Positions 13,502 through 27,900 of a stretch of 64,000 bases of DNA are shown one piece after another. Within the stretch, counting starts at the first letter, position 1; each line of letters opens with the position of its first letter. The DNA comes from Warburgia ugandensis. Lineage: Eukaryota; Streptophyta; Magnoliopsida; Canellales; Canellaceae. The position numbers were made by a program, and so were the translations under genes. Location: contig CP141134.1 in assembly GCA_035236585.1 (NCBI GenBank), forward strand, positions 21,196,414 to 21,260,413, given 5' to 3'. The notes under the pieces were generated by a model that did not search any database, had not been told where the DNA came from, and was given only the letters and a program-made list of their open reading frames with translations.

Positions 13502-14439
13502 TCAAGTCTCATTTAACTCATGATTTATCTCTTAATCATATTCAGTACAAGTCATTTCAACATCAGTAATCACTGGTAAAAAAAATTAATATTCCAAAAT
13601 TGGCCTCTTCCTAATCAGTGGCAATCACATTATTTGCCATCTTCACTATTCCATATCTGCCAAATTAATTTCATTTAATGTTTCCATAAAATAAAATCCT
13701 TCTTCTTTGTCCACTTAGATTAATCTCTCAACTTGATTTGTCTTAGATAATAGACACTACCTCCACACTTATGGTATAAAGATATTATGAATTGGATACT
13801 CCCAAATAATGTTGGGATCATCTAATAACAACATCAGAATCTTCAAATGTTTATATTTACATCGAACCCTTGTAATATCTCAGGAAATCCATTAAACTTA
13901 TTATTAATCTAATACTTCTATACTAGTTCTCTACTTATGAGCTCATTCACAATCAAGTATAAACTTCATGATCAAATTATCATCATAGATCAAATATTCC
14001 CATCTAAAAATATCATTGGAATATTCTAGTATTAACACTTCCATCAAATTTCTTATAATACCAATCAAATTTAGTCAATTTCACCAACTAACATGTTCAT
14101 TACTCATGTCATGATCCCCTTAACTACATAAGACTTCATTTATTGTGATTAATTTTCTGATCTCTTCTATTATACGCAAGATGTTGTTGTAGAATTGCAA
14201 TTATTTCTTACATAGTTCTAGGTAGTTCATTTGATTTTGAAATAAATTCTCCAGAATTATCAATTCAATAGATCTACCATATCTTAGAGTTATCAGTTAA
14301 AGACACCATTAGTATAGTCTTATACTCTCTCTCTCTCTCTCTTTACCCCTAGAATCATATTAATCTCATAGGATTGTATCTTCCCTTACTCCTACAAGGG
14401 TTAATAGTTTCATTGTTTCCTTGACTGCTTATGACTTCA
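13502..14439. other. AT-rich intergenic stretch, no gene seen
   Basis: About 0.94 kb of AT-rich DNA between two LTRs, with a short CT run at about 14328-14342. No homology to other parts of the window and no credible open frame were noticed. It may be interior remnant of one of the neighbouring elements. Confidence 0.5.
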
Positions 14440-15259
14440 TGATATGTCTTAATAGTTATCGTAAGTATGCAGCTTTATTCAAGTATAGAATTGGCAAATA
14501 TAGGCCGATTCTGTGAAGATTCTTAATAAATGAGAGTAAATTAAAATTAGGTTGCTTTACACTTACCTAGCCAACAAAAAAAGAACAGGAGAACTTTAAA
14601 CTAAATAACTAATCAAAGCAAACTAAATTAAGCAAGAAAATAAACTAAGCAAAGAAACTAAGTAAGACATAAAGCAAGGAAATAAAGTAATCTAACTATG
14701 AAAAGGAAAGCAACTTTTTCCACTAATGGAGATTGAATTATAGGGGTCCTTCATTGTATCACTCAATAAGGCTCCTTATGCATCCTCTTCTTGAATTCTG
14801 GCTTGGACTCCCTTTATAATCTTCTTGTTGTGTCACTCAACAAGGGCCTAAACACTTCTACTAAACCCAAAGTACACTAATCTACAACCAAGTTTTTCTC
14901 ACCTCCTCAACCCAATGAAATTCTCACCATGCTTTAGGAATTAGAAGAATCTTGACTACCATTAGAAGATATTCTTACTTTTTCTTTATTCCTAAATACC
15001 AAAGAAGAAAACAAAGTGAAAGGAAAAAAATGGAAGGCTAGAATGGTGGGAAGACTTAGGCCTGGAAGAGAAGATGGAGATAGATGGGGTGTGCGTGTGA
15101 AATAAGGATAGGTGGTGGATGTGCAATGCTAAAATAAGGAATAAGAAGACTGGAAGAAGTAGAAGATGGTAGAAATAAAGAAAGGGAAGTAGGGATGGAA
15201 GAGCTTCCTTACCTCTTGTCCATAAGATTGAACTTGATCTTGTGGGAACTTTAGTAAGG

Positions 15260-15438
<179 letters not shown>

Positions 15439-16195
15439 TTTTCCTAGATTTAGTTTTCAAGTACGAGGACAAGGTAAGAGATAAAAAAATGTCCTTGTCC
15501 TTCACATCTTATTTATAGAATTTGAGGAACACAACCCTAGGGATGGATGGTTAAGATCTAAGCCACTTAATTAGATTTGAATAAAGGGCTAGATGAAGGG
15601 GGTGTTGAATCCATATAAGGAAGTGTTGGATGGAAGCTGGAAGGGAATAAAATCAGAAAAGAAAGAAATAGGAAGAGGAAAGGGTAAGGGTAAGGGAGGA
15701 AGGAAATAAGTAGGGAAAGGAAATAAATAGAAAGGGGAAATAAATGGTAGCTTAGGATGGAGGCAAAACAGGTGGAATGGAATTAGTAAGTGGTTCCAAA
15801 GGAGGGAGGTTTCTTTTTCTAATTAGGAAGGTGGGATAGATTTTGGAAATGAGCAGGATAAGAAAGTGGAGTGGGAGAAGGAAAGTGATAAGGTAGGTAG
15901 GAAGGTAGATTTGGGTGGCTAGGAAATAAGATTGCTTAATAGGGAAGGAAGAAAGTTAGATTAGGATGATGTGTTGGCTTAGGTCAAAATTAGAAGGTGG
16001 GGGAGTCTTTTTCAAGTGGAGATAGTGGATAGGAATTAGGAAAGAATAAGATGGAAAGAGAAATAAGTAAGATAAAGGAAAGGTAAGGAATAAGTGGGAA
16101 CGAAAAGAGATGGGAACGAAATGAAAAGTAGGTGGAGAAAATCTAAGGGTTTCCAAAATTAGAAAGTGCAAGGAGGCTGTGTGTTTCTCCAATTT

Positions 16196-16197
<2 letters not shown>

Positions 16198-16227
<30 letters not shown>
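16198..16227. repeat. (GT)n microsatellite, about 30 bp
   Basis: GT run followed by a less regular GC/GT alternating stretch to about 16280, purine-pyrimidine alternating and so a possible Z-DNA former. Confidence 0.9.
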
Positions 16228-16228
<1 letters not shown>

Positions 16229-17469
16229 CGAGCGCGCTCATGTATGTGTGCACGCGCCCTTGTGTTTGTGTGTGTTGTTTTTAGAAACTGTATAATGCAT
16301 GGACCTTGGATTAAGATGGGTGGTTGCGATTTTCCTTTCCTTAAGGTTAGGGATTGAATTTTCAATGTGGGAAAGGTGGCTAGGGTTTTGATCTTTCCAT
16401 TACTTCATTCCTAGCCCTTAGATCAGGCTTTACCTTACTTGGATGGGATCTATGACGTGTAAATCTTCCTTAAGCTTCACTTTCTCTCTACTGTTGGATT
16501 GAAGTACCTTAGCATGAATGGCCTTGATTCCCTAGAGATATCTTCATGTATTACACATGGGACCAAGTGTACATGGATAAGATAGCCAATCATTGGTTAG
16601 CCTTCTTCTTTTGGTTGAGTAGGAGAGAGAAAATATGTAAAAAAGTCTTCATGTGGGTCTCGATCTTCTTTTTATTTTTGAGAAGCTTTCATTTTATATT
16701 CTCCCATTACATATGAATTGAACTTCTCTCAAAAGCTTCCTAAGGTAGTGAAATGTATGTAAGCATTCATGCATGGAGAATTGGCCACCTTTTCATTTGA
16801 GTAGGAGTTGTACTTGGGGTTTTTAACAACTCTGACTTTAATAGTGACACTAGGTATGACGACCTGGGTTTTCAAATGTAATTTTAAATACAAACTAATT
16901 TCTAATGCAGGATCGATCCAATTTGAAATAATTTTTGTAAAAATAATGTAATGCAGTAGAAAATCTTTTCTTTTAAATTCACTTTGAAAAACCCTGAGTG
17001 TCATTTTTATTTTCTCAAAAACAAGGATTCTCAGTGAAATGAGAGCTCATTTCTACTAAAAATTTAGTAGTGTTTCCTCTGTTTTTTGGACATATGACAT
17101 TTAACGCATGTCATTGCGAAGTACTTGATAAACATTTGTTGCCAATTTTAAAATACAAATGGAGACTCTGTCTCCTTTTCATACATCTAACAAAACAAAA
17201 ATAATTCACATCAACACAACACACCCAGAACCTCCACAGCACAACTTAGTCACATAATTCTTCCAAATTCCCATAATTACATACAATGCAGTCTCTTTCT
17301 CATTTCTAACAAGATAACTTCAATTCAAAGACCAATTCTTACCTGTCTTCTTCCAAAGTATCCTTTGGCGCACTCCTATCAGTATGCTGCTCCTTTTTCT
17401 TTTTCTTTTTTGGAAGCCCCTTGTTCTGAGACACTATCAAAATGCCAAATCTGCTACTATTCTCTGTAT

Positions 17470-17501
17470 CTGAGGCATTGCAAACCATAGCAATGCCTCA
17501 G
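17470..17501 (-). other. LTR hairpin, perfect 12-bp stem, 8-nt loop
   Basis: CTGAGGCATTGC pairs perfectly with GCAATGCCTCAG. On the sense strand it is preceded by CTTG and followed by ATACA, as at 42825-42864 in the solo LTR, although the stems differ in sequence. It lies about 615 bases from the LTR 3' edge. Confidence 0.8.
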
Positions 17502-17910
17502 CAAGCAATCACTTGTGTAGGTGGAACAAGACACCAGTTTTATATAAACAAAATTATGATAATTCTATCTAAATCAATTTGTCCATGCTGAATCATGCAA
17601 ACACAATTCAATTAGCATTTAACTTGAATCATTCAACATTCATCAATATCATGACTCCATGCTAAAATGGAAGAAACACCATTGCATCAGCACAAAACAC
17701 ATTCTTTGAAATGCAAAGTATGCAATCACATGTCAAACTTATAAGTCATTTACATGTTCCTGATACCAGTCTTCGCTCTTACGAGCCATTTCGCATATCA
17801 AATACCAATGCGGCATTGTGTGTTTCAAGTAGACAGCAAACAATATTATCCTCTTTGGCGCAGTGGGTTAAACCCAAAGACACACCTCAAGGCTTTGCTC
17901 CTGAGAGACC

Positions 17911-18113
17911 GGTAGCTTGTTTAGCCAGGAACCGATAACTTGTCCAGCCCTAAGGCCTGCCCACATCATAACGACTCTGTGGCTCGCCCACATCATAAGG
18001 ACCCCTCAAAACACTTCAAAATCCCCAAACAATGGGGCTCAAGGATCTGTAGCTTGTCCAGCCATGAATCGGTAGCTTGTCCAGCCTGAAGGCCCACCCA
18101 CATCATAACGACC
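17911..18113. repeat. Short irregular repeat cluster inside LTR
   Basis: GGTAGCTTGTCCAGCC-like words occur four times and CCCACATCATAA three times in about 200 bases, bounded on each side by CGCTCTTATGAGCCATTTC-like words (about 17772 and 18118). It is more GC-rich than its surroundings. Like the 32-bp minisatellite of the giant LTR it lies inside a gypsy LTR, so tandem structure in this zone may be typical of these elements. Confidence 0.65.
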
Positions 18114-19537
18114 CCTCTCGCTCTTATGAGCCATTTCACAATTTCCTGGTATCAGTCTTACATTTCTCTCACATGATTCATAATAATGTATAGTTTATGC
18201 ATAAACAGTTTATTCATGATTCACTTTCAGCGTGCACATTCATCTTATCTTTCGTATAAATAGAAAAGATTCATTTCAATGCTTGAAATTCATATACACA
18301 TGCATATATAGCAAAATCATAAAAATCTTAATTCCACCTACCTCAAATGGAGATCTTTTCAGTTCACTAACGCGAATACTTCATTCAGTTGCAGTACACA
18401 CTCCCTATCAATTACCTTTGTAACAATACAAACAAATGTTCAGTTATACAATTTTAGGACTTATCCTAACTTCCTTAATACTATTTGGCACAAGGCAAAG
18501 TGATAATGTTCATTACTGTGCAAAAGGTGTTTCATTAGCTATTAGTTGATAGCTAATTTAATGGCAAACAGTTATTGGATTTCCAATCCATGCCATTGGC
18601 CCTAGATTGGCTATTCATTACTCTTCTTAAGTGACTGCAAGTCACTATCACTGTTTAGTGGTCTTAGCCCTTGATTCCTATCCAGATCAACCCTTGGGTT
18701 AGAGCTGGTGTTATTTTTCATGCTACAGTCTTCAATATAACATATAATTATATTCCTAAATCTGACTGCTATAATGAGAATCATGAACAGTTCATGTCAC
18801 CCAATTTTTTATATAAGTTTATCCAAATTCCATACTTTATATCATATTTAAGCTAATTCAACATTCAAGAATCCATATGTAACCACTAATCATTGATCTA
18901 ACATCACAAGGTGTCTATTTAAATAGTGGCAAATCGGACGGCCGATATCATCCAATTTGTTTCACTTCAAATTCATATAATTCTAGTCATCCTATCATTT
19001 TTGAGGACAAGGAACTCATTTGTGGTGTCTTATCGTCGATCAGACATCACAAAGTTACTGTGTGAATAGTACTTGATCGGATGGCTAAGATTGTCCAATC
19101 TGTTTTTAGCCTAAATTTGAAGTTTTTTGTATGATCCGAGCTACATCATGCCCTAAATTACCTATGCTTGAGTTTTGATTTAAAAATAGACAGTTGGATT
19201 ATCCACAAAACCTAAATCTAGCATAAACAGTATAAATTTTGCAAAATACCTCAAATCACAAGTTTGGATTTGTGGATCTTACCTTCTCGACGCGTTTTCA
19301 TGTGTTTTCCACTGTTGGATGGGCTAGATTGGCTTAGATCCGTCTTCACTTTCACTTGTAGGGTTTTCGAGTTTGTCGACCACTGTCTCCCCTCATTCGA
19401 TGCTCTAGATCTTGTCGGATTCCCCAATAACCTTGGGGGTTTTGTTCGGCTTTTGATCCAAGTCGACATCATCTCCGATGATAACCTGGAACTTCGGTGA
19501 CCTACAAAACCCCGTTTTCTCTTCCACGCCTGCACAC

Positions 19538-19540
<3 letters not shown>

Positions 19541-19581
<41 letters not shown>
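19541..19581. repeat. (TC)n microsatellite in LTR
   Basis: CT run within a broader pyrimidine-rich stretch (19500-19770), about 570-600 bases from the LTR 5' end. The lysine/glutamate-rich open frame on the minus strand here is a composition artefact. Confidence 0.93.
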
Positions 19582-19584
<3 letters not shown>

Positions 19585-20148
19585 TTCTTCTTACCCCTCT
19601 CTCCTTCTCCTCTCCGACTGTTTCCCCCTCGATTCGTTCTCTCTTGCCGGTGTGACCTAGGGTTTCCCCCTTCTTCTCTCCCTCTTTCTCCCTCACACTC
19701 TCTCTCTCTCCCCTCCTCGGCGTTGTCTTCCTCTTCTTTCTTCTTCTTCTTTTTTTTTTTTTTTTTTCTTATTCGTTTCATGCAGTGAGGTCAACCTCGA
19801 GAACAAACTCAATGTCTATTTGTCATCCCACTTAGGTTGAAGGGGGTGCCGTTATCAAATTCGGCCCCTCCCTTTAATCACTTTAATGCTTTTTTTTTTT
19901 TTTTTTTCTAAAATGCCCTTCATATTCAAACCTTCATATCTCCTTCATTCAAACTCCGATTTGAGAAAAATTAGTGTCGTTGGAACCGTCTTGCGAGTAC
20001 AATCCAAACATGATGGTATCAGGGTCTAATTTGATGTATTTTAAAAGATAAATTCAATGAAACCTAAATATGCAGATTCTCCCATTTATATTCATCAAAA
20101 TAAATTTATAATCCTTTAAAATAGGATTTAAAAATTAGGATCGTTACA

Positions 20149-20160
20149 TTCTTTCCCCCT
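20149..20160 (-). other. Polypurine tract
   Basis: The minus strand reads AGGGGGAAAGAA directly before the LTR start TGTAACGATCC. This is a textbook plus-strand priming site and fixes both the LTR edge and the orientation. Confidence 0.85.
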
Positions 20161-21980
20161 TACAGGAATTTCATCCTCAAAATTCTTTTCATGTTATCTT
20201 TCAACAATTCTACAGACATCTTCATCTTATCACATTTTTCAATTCCACAATGCCGCCTGACAGGATTAATCCAAAAAGGAAGGTTCTATCGAAAAGCATC
20301 TCTGTTCTTTTATTCCATTCTGAATCTTACAACTCTTTACGTCATATAATCCTCAAAAATCACCCAATTCCAACTCCAACTCTAAACATATATGTCGCTT
20401 ATTACCATAGCCTTCCTACCATCCTTGGGCAATAAAGAGCTACTCTCATTGTGTATTCCGGTATTCGACCATTAGGAACATAAGGCAATAATAGAATGAA
20501 GATACAGTCAGTTGACATCTCAAAATAGCAAATCCACACCCAATATCATAGAGCATATCGCTCACAAAACAAGCATACTTATGCCAAATCAGCTCTGAGC
20601 ATATCAACTCATGAAGAAGACATTTCTATGCCAATCATCTTGCTTCATGTCAAAATCATCATGATAAGTTATCTATCATTCATTGATTAAAGGTGATGTC
20701 AAAAGGAGTGCAAAGGTGAAATCTCTTCTTTAGCTCCCAAAGGCTCACCTTGTAAGCATCACTCTTCATATGCCTTCTCATAAACGAAATCATGTGTAAT
20801 CTCATCCATATAAACCTTGAAGTAATTTCACAATAATAGCTACATTGATCCATCCTTCCGTAAGTGTATTGGTTCCACCAATTGGCACCATCCAGAACTC
20901 ATAACAATCATAATGAGTTCAAGAAAAAACATCTTAAAGATGTCATACTCAAAATCCTAGGCTGGTCAAAACCACACCTCAAATTAATCTCCACAAACAC
21001 CATGCACAATCCTTAGTTGATCAAATAGATTGTTAATATACGATTAAGAATATCAGTTCTCTACCGCGGTAGTATCAAACAAATGACAATTTGTGCATAG
21101 TAACAAAGATCTCTCTTCTCATGAAGAAAACTAATACACTTTACGAAGATCCTCTAGGCTTGTTAAAATCCTTATTAAAAGCTTATGTAACTGGAGCTTT
21201 GCCAGCCCCGTCGGGCCATCCCATGTAGTATTCTAAGTAAATAATACAATACCTAATGCCAAATCCACTTCAAAATCATTCTCTTGCTACAATATCATGA
21301 AAACACCTAAGGAAAGACTGCAAACTCTTACACATCATCTTTGTCCTCAGTCTGTGGCAACTAACGATCCTCCATTGTCACACAAACAAGAAATAAAACT
21401 TAGCACCCTCTGAAACATACAGCATTACTTTCAAGGTGGGATCAGCCAATCCATTCCAACGATGACATCATAATCCCCCCCATCAAATAGGATGAGATCA
21501 TCGTTCATCATCTCTCTCTTATTAGGTTCATAGGTGCCTCTTAAAAGTACTCATTAGCCCCTAGTAACTTTCCTACTGAACTCATAATACCCAATCAAAA
21601 GGAGAACACATCCAAGCATGTCTAAGCAACATGGGTCATGGATTCAAGGAAGATCATAACATGCCTACCAACAATCTGGAAAATACCCTCCACCATCTGG
21701 TTTGAAACTCGTGCTCACCATGATGTAATAACAGAAACTCATCATTACTAAGGTGGGGCCATCTCTTTCCTGATCCTAATGTCAAACTGTCTAACTTGTT
21801 GTCCTCTGGAATAGTCTTTAAAGAAATGCACTGACTCACTATAGTCAAGCTTCCAACATATTTCTGCTATAATGGCAGATATTAATACTAGTGCCTCTGT
21901 TGTGGCATCTACTAAATCTAAGATATAACTGTTCAGGTACTTGCCCCTGCAAGAAACACACCTCTTTAGCCTATAAACCC
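20149..21980 (-). mobile_element. Degraded interior of the gypsy element with protease remnant
   Basis: After the polypurine tract comes the usual gypsy tail, then about 1.8 kb of decayed sequence. At 21443-21469 the minus strand encodes DVIVGMDWL, the well-known motif of gypsy aspartic proteases. Reverse transcriptase, RNase H and integrase are not recognisable, and the protease lies far closer to the 3' LTR than in a complete element, so most of pol is gone. The element is broken in many places. Its right side passes without a clear break into the first unit of the satellite array. Confidence 0.65.
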
Positions 21981-24900
21981 ATTTTAGATACTGTTGAGCT
22001 GCCTGATACCTCTACTTTAAAGTAGACAACACTCTCTCTACATCACCCATTACACCTCAGGCAAATATGGTGATCATTACCAGTCTCCTCAAGAGCCTTC
22101 TAGATAAAGGACTCAGCAATAGAGGAACACGTCCTCTCAAATGACGATCATTAAACTCCTCATAATTACAATTTTTGTGTCTTCACTTCCACCATTTCCT
22201 TTCATGTAACTAATGAATTATTTCATGGTCATATTAGTCAAATCAATTGCAACTCTGTCAATCTCATATCCAACGAAATTGATCTTTTATAATAGCCTTC
22301 ACTATTAATAACCACAATCTCATCAATATCAACGTTGGATGTAAATCAATTATAGATACTATTGAGTTGCCGGATACCTCTACTTTAAAGTAGCTAACAC
22401 TCTCTCTACATCACCTGTTACTCCTTAGCAAATATATTGATCATTACTGGTCTTCTCAAGAGCCTTCTAGATAAAGGACTCAGCAACAGAGGAAGACGTC
22501 CTCTCAAATGACCATCACTAGACTCCTCATAATTACAATTTTTGTGTCTTCACTTCCACCATTTCCTTTCATGTAACTAATGAATTATTTCATGGTCATA
22601 TTAGTCAAATCAATTGCAACTCTGTCAATCTCATATCCAATGAAACTGATCCTTTATAATAGCCTTCATTATCAGTAACCACAATCTCATCAATATCAGT
22701 GTTGAATGCAAATAAAATATAGATACTATTGAGCTGCATGATACCCCTACTTTAAAGTAGCCAACACTCTCTCTACATCACCCGTTACTCCTCAGGCAAA
22801 TATATTGATCATTACCGGTCTTCTCAAGAGCCTTCTAGATAAAGGACTCAGCAATAGAGGAACACGTCCTCTCAAATGACCATCACTAGACTCCTCATAA
22901 TTATAATTTCTGTGTCTTCACTTCCACCATTTCCTTTCATGTAACTAATGAATTATTTCATGGTCATATAAGTCAAATCAATTGCAACTCAGTCATTCTC
23001 ATATCCAATGAAACAAATCTTTTATAATAGCCTTCATTATTAATAAACACAATCCCATCAATATCAGTGTTGAATTTAAATATATTATATCTACTATTGA
23101 GCTACCTGATACCTCTACTTTAAAGTAGCCAACACTCTCTCTACATCACCTGTTACACCTCAGGCGAATATATTAATCATTACTGGTCTTCTTAAGAGCC
23201 TTCTAGATAAATGACTCAGCAATAGAGGAAGACGTCCTCTCAAGTGACCATCATTAGACTCCTCATAATTTCAATTTTTGTGTCTTCACTTCCACCATTT
23301 CCTTTCATGTAACTAATGAATTATTTCATGGTCATATTAGTCAAATCAATTGCAACTCTGTCAATCTCATATCCAATGAAACAAATCTTTTATAATAGCC
23401 TTCATTATTAATAAACACAATCCCATCAATATCAGTGATGAATTTAAATCAATTATATATACCATTGAGCTACCTGATACCTCTACTTTAAAGTAGCCAA
23501 CACTCTCTCTACATCACCCGTTACACCTCAGGCGAATATATTAATCATTACCGGTCTTCTTAAGAGCCTTCTAGATAAATGACTCAGCAACAGAGGAACA
23601 CGTCCTCTCAAGTGACCATCATTAGACTCCTCATAATTTCAATTTTTGTGTCTTCACTTCCACCATTTCCTTTCATGTAACTAATGAATTATTTCATGGT
23701 CATATTAGTCCAATCAATTGCAACTCTGTCAATCTCATATCCAATGAAACAAATCTTTTATAATAGCCTTCATTATTAATAAACACAATCCCATCAATAT
23801 CAGTGTCGAATGTAAATTAATTATAGATACTATTGAGTTACCTGATACCTCTACTTTGAAGTAGCCAACACTCTCTCTACGTCACCCGTTACTCCTCAGG
23901 CAAATATATTGATCATTACTGGTCTTCTTAAGAGCCTTCTAGATAAAGGACTCAGCAATAGAGGAACACGTCCTCCCAAATGACCATCACTAGACTCCTC
24001 ATCATTGCAATTTTTGTGTCTTCACTTCCACCATTTCCTTTCATGTAACTAATGAATTATTTCATGGTCATATTAGTCAAATCAATTGCAACTCTGTCAA
24101 TCTTATATCCAATGAAACAAATCTTTTATAATAGCCTTCATTATTAGTAACCACAATCTCATCAATATCAGTGTTGAATGTAAATCAATTATAAATACTA
24201 TTGAGCTGCTTTAAATTAGCCAACACTCTCTCTACATCACCCGTTACTCCTCAGGCAAATATATTGATCATTACCGGTCTTCGCAAGAGCCTTCTAGATA
24301 AAGGACTCAGCAATAGAGGAACGCGTCCTCTTAAATGACCATCACTAGACTCCCCATAATTTAAATTTTTGTGTCTTCACTTCCACCATTTCCTTTCATG
24401 TAACTAATGAATTATTTCATGGTCATATTAGTCAAATCAATTGCAACTCTGTCAATCTCATATCCAACGAAACAAATCTTTTATAATAGCCTTCATTATT
24501 AGCAACCACAATCTCATCAATATCAGTGTTGAATGTAATTTAATTATAGGTACTATTGAGTTGCCTGATACCTCTACTTTGGAGTAGCCAACACTCTCTC
24601 TACATCACCCATTACTCCTCAGGCAAATATACTGATCATTATCGATCTTCGCAAGAGCCTTCTAGATAAAGGACTCAGCAATAGAGGAACACGTCCTCTC
24701 AAATGACCATCACTAGACTCCTCATAATTTAAATTTTTGTGTCTTCACTTCCGCCATTTCCTTTCATGTAACTAATGAATTATTTCATGGCCATATTAGT
24801 CAAATCAATTGCAACTCTGTCAATCTCATATCCAATGAAATTAATCTTTTACAATAGCTGCCATTATTAAAAACCACAATCTCATCAATATTAGTGTTGA

Positions 24901-27900
24901 ATGTAAATTAATTATAGAAACTCTGTCAATCTCATATCCATTGAAACTGATCTTTTATAATAGCCTTCATTATTAATAACCACAATCCCATCAATATCAG
25001 TGTTGAATTTAAATCAATTATAGATACTATTGAGCTACCTGATACCTCTACTTTAAAGTAGCCAACACTCTCTCTACATCACCCGTTACACCTCAGGCGA
25101 ATATATTAATCATTACCGATCTTCTCAAGAGCCTTCTAGATAAAGGACTCAGCAATAGAGGAACACGTCCTCTCAAATGGCCATCATTAGACTCCTCATA
25201 ATTTCAATTTTTGTGTCTTCACTTCCACCATTTCCTTTCATGTAACTAATGAATTATTTCATGGTCATATTAGTCAAATCAATTGCAACTCTGTCAATCT
25301 CATATCCAACGAAACAAATCTTTTATAATAGCCTTCATTATTAGCAACCACAATCTCATCAATATCAGTGTTGAATGTAATTTAATTATAGGTACTATTG
25401 AGTTGCCTGATACCTTTACTTTGGAGTAGCCAACACTCTCTCTACATCACCCATTACTCCTCAGGCAAATATACTGATCATTATCGATCTTCGCAAGAGC
25501 CTTCTAGATAAAGGACTCAGCAATAGAGGAACACGTCCTCTCAAATGACCATCACTAGACTCCTCATAATTTAAATTTTTGTGTCTTCACTTCCGCCATT
25601 TCCTTTCATGTAACTAATGAATTATTTCATGGCCATATTAGTCAAATCAATTGCAACTCTGTCAATCTCATATCCAATGAAATTAATCTTTTACAATAGC
25701 TGCCATTATTAAAAACCACAATCTCATCAATATCTGTGTTGAATGTAAATTAATTATAGAAACTATTCAGTTCCCTGATCCCTCTACTTTGAAGTAGCCA
25801 ACACTCTCTCTACATCACCCGTTACTCCCCAGGAAAATATATTGATCATTAGCGGTCTTCTCAAGAGCCTTTTAGATAAAGGACTCAGCAATGAAGGAAC
25901 ACGTCCTCTCAGATGACCATCACTAGACTCCTCATAATTACAATTTTTGTGTCTTCACTTCCACCATTTCCTTTCATGTAACTAATGAATTATTTCATGG
26001 TCATATTAGTCAAATCAATTGCAACTCTGTCATTCTCTTATGCAATGAAACAAATCTTTTATAATAGCCTTCATTATTAATAACCACAATCCCATCAATA
26101 TTAGTGTTGAATTTAAATCAATTATAAATACTATTGAGCTGCTTTAAATTAGCCAACACTCTCTCTACATCACCCGTTACTCCTCAGGCAAATATATTGA
26201 TCATTACCGGTCTTCGCAAGAGCCTTTTAGATAAAGGACTCAACAATAGAGGAACACGTCCTCTTAAATGACCATCACTAGACTCCCCATAATTTAAATT
26301 TTTGTGTCTTCACTTCCAACATTTCCTTTCATGTGACTACTGAATTATTTCATGGTCATATTAGTCAAATCAATTGCAACTCAGTCAATCTCATATCCAA
26401 TAAAACTGATCGTTTATAATAGCCTTCATTATTACTAACCGCAATCTCATCAATATCAGTGTTGAATGTAAATCAATTATAAATACTATTGGGCTGCCTA
26501 ATACCTCTGCTTTAAATTTGCCAACACTCTCTCTACATCACCCGTTACTCCTCAGGAAAATATATTGAACATTACCGGTCTTCTCAAGAACCTTCTAGAT
26601 AAAGGACTCAGCAATGGAGGAACACGTCCTCTCAAATGGCCATCATTAGACTCCTCATAATTTAAATTTTTGTGTCTTCACTTCCACCATTTCCTTTCAT
26701 GTAAATAATGAATTATTTCATGGTCATATTAGTCAAATCAATTGCAACTCTGTCAATCTCATATCCAATGAAATTAATCTTTTACAATAGCTGCCATTAT
26801 TAAAAACCACAATCTCATCAATATCAGTGTTGAATGTAAATTAATTATAGAAACTATTGAGTTGCCTGATCCCTCTACTTTGAGGTAGCCAACAATCTCT
26901 CTACATCACCCGTTACTCCCCAGGAAAATATATTGATCATTAGCGGTCTTCTCAAGAGCCTTTTAGATAAAGGACTCAGCAATAAAGGAACACGTCCTCT
27001 CAGATGACCATCACTAGACTCCTCATAATTACAATTTTTGTGTCTTCACTTCCACCATTTCCATTCATGTAACTAATGAATTATTTCATGGTCATATTAG
27101 TCAAATCATATGCAACTCTGTCATTCTCATATGCAATGAAACAAATCTTTTATAATAGCCTTCATTATTAATAACCACAATCCCATCAATATCAGTGTTG
27201 AATTTAAATCAATTATATATACCATTGAGCTACCTGATACCTCTACTTTAAAGTAGCCAACACTCTCTCCACATCACCCGTTACACCTCAGGCGAATATA
27301 TTAATCATTACCGGTCTTCTTAAGAGCCTTCTAGATAAATGACTCAGCAATAGAGGAACACGTCCTCTCAAGTGACCATCATTAGACTCCTCATAATTTC
27401 AATTTTTGTGTCTTCACTTCCACCATTTCCTTTCATGTAACTAATGAATTATTTCATGGTCATATTAGTCAAATCAATTGCAACTCTGTCAATCTCATAT
27501 CCAATCAAACAAATCTTTTATAATAGCCTTCATTATTAATAAACACAATCCCATCAATATCAGTGTCGAATGTAAATTAATTATAGATACTATTGAGTTA
27601 CCTAATACCTCTACTTTGAAGTAGCCAACACTCTCTCTACGTCACCCGTTACTCCTCAGGCAAATATATTGATCATTACCGGTCTTCTTAAGAGCCTTCT
27701 AGATAAAGGACTCAGCAATAGAGGAACACGTCCTCTCAAATGACCATCACTAGACTCCTCATAATTACAATTTTTGTGTCTTCACTTCCACCATTTCCTT
27801 TCATGTAACTAATGAATTATTTAATGGTCATATTAGTCAAATCAATTGCAACTCTGTCAATCTCATATCCAATGAAACAAATCTTTTATAATAGCCTTCA

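Larger units (their letters stand above)
16855..20148 (-). mobile_element. 3' LTR of a Ty3/gypsy (Del/Tekay-like) element, 3.29 kb
   Basis: The plus-strand left edge carries the block GACGACCTGGGTTTTC, the reverse complement of the LTR end seen at 43285-43304. The right edge (minus-strand start TGTAACGATCC) is followed at once by a polypurine tract and by a stretch matching the usual plant gypsy tail after pol. It therefore is the 3' LTR of a minus-strand element whose interior lies to the right. The LTR contains a perfect hairpin, a small repeat cluster at 17911-18113 and a CT run. Its left junction cuts a neighbouring LTR. No partner LTR with convincing similarity was found in the window. 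Confidence 0.75.

Noticed and set aside
17855-17880. tRNA-like box A text (TTTGGCGCAGTGGGTTAAA)
   Set aside because: No matching box B, no cloverleaf and no SINE body follows; it is part of the LTR repeat cluster.
19251-19781. 176-codon Lys/Glu/Arg-rich frame on the minus strand
   Set aside because: Composition artefact of a long pyrimidine-rich stretch within an LTR; no domain and no conservation in related LTRs.
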